NCBI GenBank assembly: GCA_964636895.1
Contig: CAZWUW010000020.1
Location: 1-36,117, forward strand
Direction: 5' to 3'
From: CAZWUW01 sp964636895
GTDB taxonomy: Bacteria; Bacillota; Thermincolia; Thermincolales; CAZWUW01
DNA: 36,117 bases
Positions 34,107 to 36,117 of the stretch are shown one piece after another. The notes beneath the pieces were generated by a model. The model saw only the letters and a program-made list of their open reading frames with translations. It searched no databases and was not told the DNA's origin. The translations under genes were made by a program, and so were the position numbers. Each line of letters opens with the position of its first letter. Within the stretch, counting starts at the first letter, position 1.

Positions 34107-34402
34107 TTATGCTTTTTGGGTGATATTCCATGCAAATTGACAAATTCCTGCCAAATACATTAAAAATATCAACAAATATCCAACCATTGTCCCGGTTATT
34201 TCCGCCAAATCCTGATAAGACCTGCCGGTCAAATCGCGGCCCAGGGGGTCAAAAGCCACGTCCGCCAGCTGAGACATTTCTATGCCCGGCGGTTTATGGC
34301 GGTGACTGCAGAAAACCACCGGACATTCCACACCGAGGTGACCGGCAGGACGTTGGACCGGTGGGCCGATTCCAGCATCAACTGGTCCAGGACTGGTTTC
34401 AT
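34107..34402 (-). pseudogene. Decayed radical-SAM protein fragment downstream of lgt
   Basis: ATG 34402 overlaps the lgt stop (ATGA), and the frame reads MKPVLDQLMLESAHRSNVLP, VTSVWNVRW, then shifts. Around 34316-34319 the -1 or +2 frame takes over as FCSHRHKPPGIE. Joined, the line resembles the start of a radical-SAM protein (SNVLPVTSVCNVRC-FCSH-PP), where the first Cys is now TGG (Trp) and one base seems lost in the second Cys codon. A 57-residue frame with a hydrophobic helix (GYLLIFLMYLAGICQFAW) lies in the remainder and ends at 34107. Homology past PPGIE is not recognised. The 112-residue frame listed from 34445 is not a normal gene. Confidence 0.55.
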
Positions 34403-35151
34403 AATGTATAGCCTTGTCTGCGGCGCCGGTAAAATACAGTGGCAACCAAAATTAATATCACGCTGATAAACTGGGAAACGGTAACCGGTCCAAAGACCGT
34501 CAGGTTTTCCCGCAACACTTCGATAGCCGTACGGCCAATGCCGTATAAAATAAGGAAAAGCAAAAATACCTGGCCGTCAAAGCTTTTTTTGCGCTGGATG
34601 GCCAATAACACCAGAAACAAGGTAAAACCCAACAGGGAGGAATAAATCTGGGTAGGATGACGAAGCAGGTCATCCAGATGCGGAAATACCACTCCCAAAA
34701 ACGAATCCGTAGGTTTGCCGTAGCAGCACCCGTTGGCAAAGCAGCCGAGCCGTACAATCCCATAGCCCAGGGCTAAAGGAGGAGCGACTACATCGGCCAA
34801 CGGCCAAAAGGGCAGATTTTTTTTCCAAACAAACCAAAGGCCGGCCAGAAACCCGCCAATCAAAGCACCGTAATAAACCAGGCCGCCCTGCCAGAGAGCA
34901 AATACTAAATAGGGTTGTTTCAGGTAGGTACCCGGTTCATAAACAAGAACATAGAACAACCGGGCGCCAACAACACCCCCGACCACCAGCCAGATAACTA
35001 GGTCAATAATTGTATCTGCTTTGATACCGATTTTCGGCGCCTGCCGGTAAGCCAGATAAGTACCGGCTAATACGGCTACACTTAACGCGAATCCCCAGGC
35101 ATAAACCTCATAAGGACCGATTTTAAAAAGTACCGGCAACAAAAAAATCAC
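34399..35151 (-). CDS. lgt: Prolipoprotein diacylglyceryl transferase
   Basis: This 250-residue membrane enzyme transfers diacylglyceryl from phosphatidylglycerol to the lipobox Cys. Motifs: GARLFYVLVYEP, GGLVYYGALIGGFLAGLW and the signature LGYGIVRLGCFANGCCYGKPT (about 128-148, as GIVRLGCFANGCCYG), then HPTQIYSS. Seven helices are expected. Start is uncertain: GTG 35151 overlaps a GGGAAGG, while TTG 35142/35139 gives a better gap and still leaves the KIGPYEVYAWG opening. The C-terminal end RRRRQGYTL is basic. It could modify the lipoprotein encoded at 30138. Confidence 0.92.
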   Translation of the reverse strand: MIFLLPVLFKIGPYEVYAWGFALSVAVLAGTYLAYRQAPKIGIKADTIIDLVIWLVVGGVVGARLFYVLVYEPGTYLKQPYLVFALWQGGLVYYGALIGGFLAGLWFVWKKNLPFWPLADVVAPPLALGYGIVRLGCFANGCCYGKPTDSFLGVVFPHLDDLLRHPTQIYSSLLGFTLFLVLLAIQRKKSFDGQVFLLFLILYGIGRTAIEVLRENLTVFGPVTVSQFISVILILVATVFYRRRRQGYTL

Positions 35152-35232
35152 CTTCCCGGTTAATTTTCCAAAGATACCTTAATGATACCATTTTACATGC
35201 AAAAATTGAAGCCCCGGCCGCTAAAAACCGCA

Positions 35233-35408
35233 TTATCCACAAGGTTTTCCACAAGCACAACGCTTGTGTTTCGTGGCATTACACCTGTTATCCACATTAT
35301 GCACAGAAGCCACCTTAACTTCGCCTTTTTTTTCCCCCACATACAGAATGCTTGATTTTCAAGTTATTAACAGAGTTATGCACATTATCCACAGATATCG
35401 TATCCACA
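35233..35408 (+). other. Cluster of seven DnaA boxes in the lgt-tsaD gap
   Basis: TTATCCACA (35233-35241, 35288-35296, 35385-35393), TTATGCACA (35297-35305, 35376-35384), TTTTCCACA (35245-35253) and GTATCCACA (35400-35408) are all on the + strand within 176 bp. Two pairs are end to end (TTATCCACATTATGCACA and its mirror order). TTATTAACA (35364-35372) is a weaker match. An AT-rich stretch (35428-35470) follows. CACAAGC-ACAAC-GCTTGTG forms an inverted repeat at 35249-35267. No dnaA or dnaN is in the window. This fills most of the 311-bp gap 35152-35462. Confidence 0.88.
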
Positions 35409-35462
35409 GAATAAGTGTTCCATTTCACAAATTAGTAAATTATTCTATTTTTCATATCCAAA

Positions 35463-36117
35463 TTAGTATGCATCTTCACCCAGTTTTAAACCGGGCACTG
35501 CGTTTAAAGTAAGAGGTGCGAAGTCCCCCCGGCAATACTTATAATAAGCGGCAGCGCCTACCATAGCAGCATTATCCGTACACAGGATGACCGGCGGATA
35601 AAAGAGCCGGCAGCCTTCCGCAGCCGCCGCACTTTCCAGTTTATTACGCAGTTGCCGATTGGCGGCCACACCGCCGGCCAGCAACAAATTTTTTACTTTA
35701 CAGCGCCCGGCAGCGGCCATGGTTTTATCCACCAGCACATCCACCACCGCTTGCTGAAAACTGGCCGCCAGGTTCGCCTTGTCGATTTCTTCTCCTTTTT
35801 GAGCGGCCCGGTTTAAATAGTTCAATACGGCAGATTTTAGACCACTAAAGCTAAAATCCAGACTGTCCTCTCCCAGGTAGGCCCGCGGCAAAGGCACTGC
35901 GGCCGAGTCGCCGGCAGCTGCCAACCGGTCAATAAGCGGCCCGCCGGGATAACCCAGGTCCATTGCCCTGGCTACCTTGTCAAAGGCTTCACCGGCGGCA
36001 TCGTCCCTGGTCTGCCCGATAATCTGATACTTTCCGTGGTCGGCCCTATAAACCAAATCGGTATGCCCAACCGATACCACCAGGCAGAGCAAAGGAAACT
36101 CCTGGTCAGGACATGCC
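35463..36117 (-). CDS. tsaD: tRNA N6-threonylcarbamoyladenosine synthase subunit TsaD (5' end beyond window)
   Basis: The frame is open to the right edge, so the N-terminal third is missing; 217 codons are seen. TsaD transfers threonylcarbamoyl to A37 of ANN-decoding tRNAs. Visible motifs: FPLLCLVVSVGHTDL (usual SGGHT), GQTRDDAAGEAFDKVAR, LGYPGGPLIDRLA, FSFSGLKSAV, LLLAGGVAANRQLR and CTDNAAMVGAAAYYKY with the metal-binding Asp. The Gly-to-Val change in SVGHT is unusual for the nucleotide-binding loop. The last stop is at 35463. Neighbours tsaB and tsaE would be expected upstream, outside the window. Confidence 0.93.
   Translation of the reverse strand, partial: ACPDQEFPLLCLVVSVGHTDLVYRADHGKYQIIGQTRDDAAGEAFDKVARAMDLGYPGGPLIDRLAAAGDSAAVPLPRAYLGEDSLDFSFSGLKSAVLNYLNRAAQKGEEIDKANLAASFQQAVVDVLVDKTMAAAGRCKVKNLLLAGGVAANRQLRNKLESAAAAEGCRLFYPPVILCTDNAAMVGAAAYYKYCRGDFAPLTLNAVPGLKLGEDAY

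Noticed and set aside
34130..34411. 93-residue + strand ORF
   Set aside because: No SD, odd composition, and antisense to the lgt-coupled remnant.
35233..35470. Chromosomal oriC
   Set aside because: Boxes are convincing, but dnaA, dnaN and a change of gene direction are missing, so origin is not claimed as a feature.
1..36117. Mobile element or prophage island
   Set aside because: No transposase, integrase or terminal repeat was found; topB alone is not enough.

Overview
The window looks like the chromosome of an anaerobic, spore-forming, selenocysteine-using Firmicute of the Desulfotomaculum/Pelotomaculum (Peptococcaceae) type. The signs are a YyaC sporulation protein gene, an NAD(P)-linked FdhA-HndABC formate dehydrogenase containing selenocysteine, a SelD that itself carries an in-frame UGA, an [FeFe]-hydrogenase-like sensor cluster, a PaaK/ACT pair and Gram-positive-type VanW and MurJ. 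The genus is inferred from gene content only.

Left part (1-11.5 kb): a truncated Ig-like surface protein gene and yyaC precede a leftward operon, hndA-hndB-hndC-fdhA (7410 to 1909). fdhA is interrupted by a UGA at 3535-3537 followed at once by a textbook bacterial SECIS hairpin, so it is one 896-residue selenoprotein. Divergent from it, across a 293-bp region with a 41-bp direct repeat, is a rightward five-gene set: DRTGG protein, RsbT/RsbW-like ATPase, hydrogenase-like Fe-S protein with the proton-transfer cysteine replaced by alanine, second DRTGG protein, and a PHP-HATPase fusion. This looks like a redox/H2-sensing signalling module paired with formate dehydrogenase.

Middle (11.5-24 kb): 5-formyl-THF cyclo-ligase, then a copper operon under a CsoR-type palindrome (copA, two small membrane protein genes, copZ). 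One of the small genes, missed by plain ORF calling, contains an in-frame UGA followed by Cys and a Gly/His-rich tail, making it a candidate new selenoprotein. A methyltransferase, a LysR regulator of the selenium-associated type, a TauE/SafE permease and selD follow. A double-cubane-type protein and its ATP-dependent activator form a separate operon, then come murJ and vanW.

Right part (24-36.1 kb): MFS exporter, topB, lepB and a three-helix membrane protein gene behind a c-di-GMP-I riboswitch with its own terminator; pgi; a beta-propeller lipoprotein; a small anchored protein; an ACT protein with phenylacetate-CoA ligase; a decayed radical-SAM fragment; lgt; a cluster of seven DnaA boxes; and the 3' part of tsaD. 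I see no insertion sequence, tRNA, rRNA, CRISPR array or prophage.
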